Positions 6,176-6,224 of a stretch of 6,224 bases of DNA are shown in pieces. Each line of letters starts with the position of its first letter. Position 1 is the first letter of the stretch. Both the position numbers and the translations under genes were made by a program. This DNA comes from Actinomycetota bacterium (GTDB taxonomy: Bacteria; Actinomycetota; Actinomycetes; S36-B12; UBA10799): contig JAUPKM010000438.1 of the NCBI GenBank assembly GCA_030837445.1, forward strand, positions 1 to 6,224. Reading direction: 5' to 3'. Below the pieces are notes generated by a model that ran no database searches, had not been told where the DNA came from, and worked only from the letters and a program-made list of their open reading frames with translations.

Positions 6176-6223
6176 TCAGCGCCGTTTGGGGTAGGTGTGG
6201 ACTTTGCTGACGTCCGGGTGGCC
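6176..6223 (-). CDS. Possible C-terminal end of a minus-strand gene, unidentified
   Basis: Reading leftwards from the window edge, one minus-strand frame gives GHPDVSKVHTYPKRR and then a TGA (6176-6178). The mixed, balanced composition and basic ending look more like a genuine protein tail than the Arg/Pro-rich shadow frames nearby. A convergent gene would also fit the probable terminator between it and gldA. Fifteen residues cannot establish a family, and the frame may be accidental. Confidence 0.3.
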   Translation of the reverse strand, partial: GHPDVSKVHTYPKRR

Positions 6224-6224
6224 G

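Noticed and set aside
5776..6210. A 144-codon + strand frame overlapping the end of gldA
   Set aside because: It starts inside gldA in another frame, has Arg/Pro/Ser-rich composition, and runs through the strong hairpin at 6049-6084.
1..6224. CRISPR arrays, tRNA or rRNA genes, insertion-sequence ends
   Set aside because: I found no regularly spaced repeats, no T-loop/anticodon pattern, and no terminal inverted repeats flanking a transposase gene.

Overview
The window is high-GC DNA with dense, same-strand coding. Its start regions mostly lack clear Shine-Dalgarno sites and instead show TANNNT -10-like boxes 8 to 22 bases before the ATG. Together these suggest a member of the Actinomycetota; nothing in the window fixes the genus. 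All complete genes lie on the + strand.

Layout. (1) Positions 1-258 hold the C-terminal end of a membrane family 2 glycosyltransferase of the processive polysaccharide-synthase type, whose 5' part lies outside. (2) Positions 255-1547 encode a membrane-bound diguanylate cyclase with intact GGDEF and RxxD sites; its best start codon (TTG) overlaps the glycosyltransferase stop codon (TGA). (3) Positions 1624-2697 encode a secreted GH26-type glycoside hydrolase with a low-complexity Ala/Thr/Ser linker made of a short tandem repeat. (4) Positions 2734-3501 encode a six-helix membrane protein resembling ABC-2 permease subunits, apparently with its own leaderless promoter. (5) Positions 3502-3873 form a 372-base gap without a credible gene but rich in inverted repeats. 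(6) Positions 3874-4776 encode a YihY/BrkB-like membrane protein. (7) Positions 4818-5924 encode a complete GldA-type glycerol dehydrogenase. (8) Positions 5925-6175 are non-coding, with a 16-bp hairpin at 6049-6084 that is a probable terminator. (9) The last bases may contain the C-terminal end of a minus-strand gene.

How the genes may work together. The first three genes form a plausible unit: a polysaccharide synthase, a cyclase that makes c-di-GMP at the same membrane, and an exported hydrolase that could trim or release the polymer. Known c-di-GMP-controlled exopolysaccharide operons in other bacteria combine the same three roles with unrelated hydrolase families. This link is inferred from gene order. 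The later genes look like separate transcription units with no evident tie to it.
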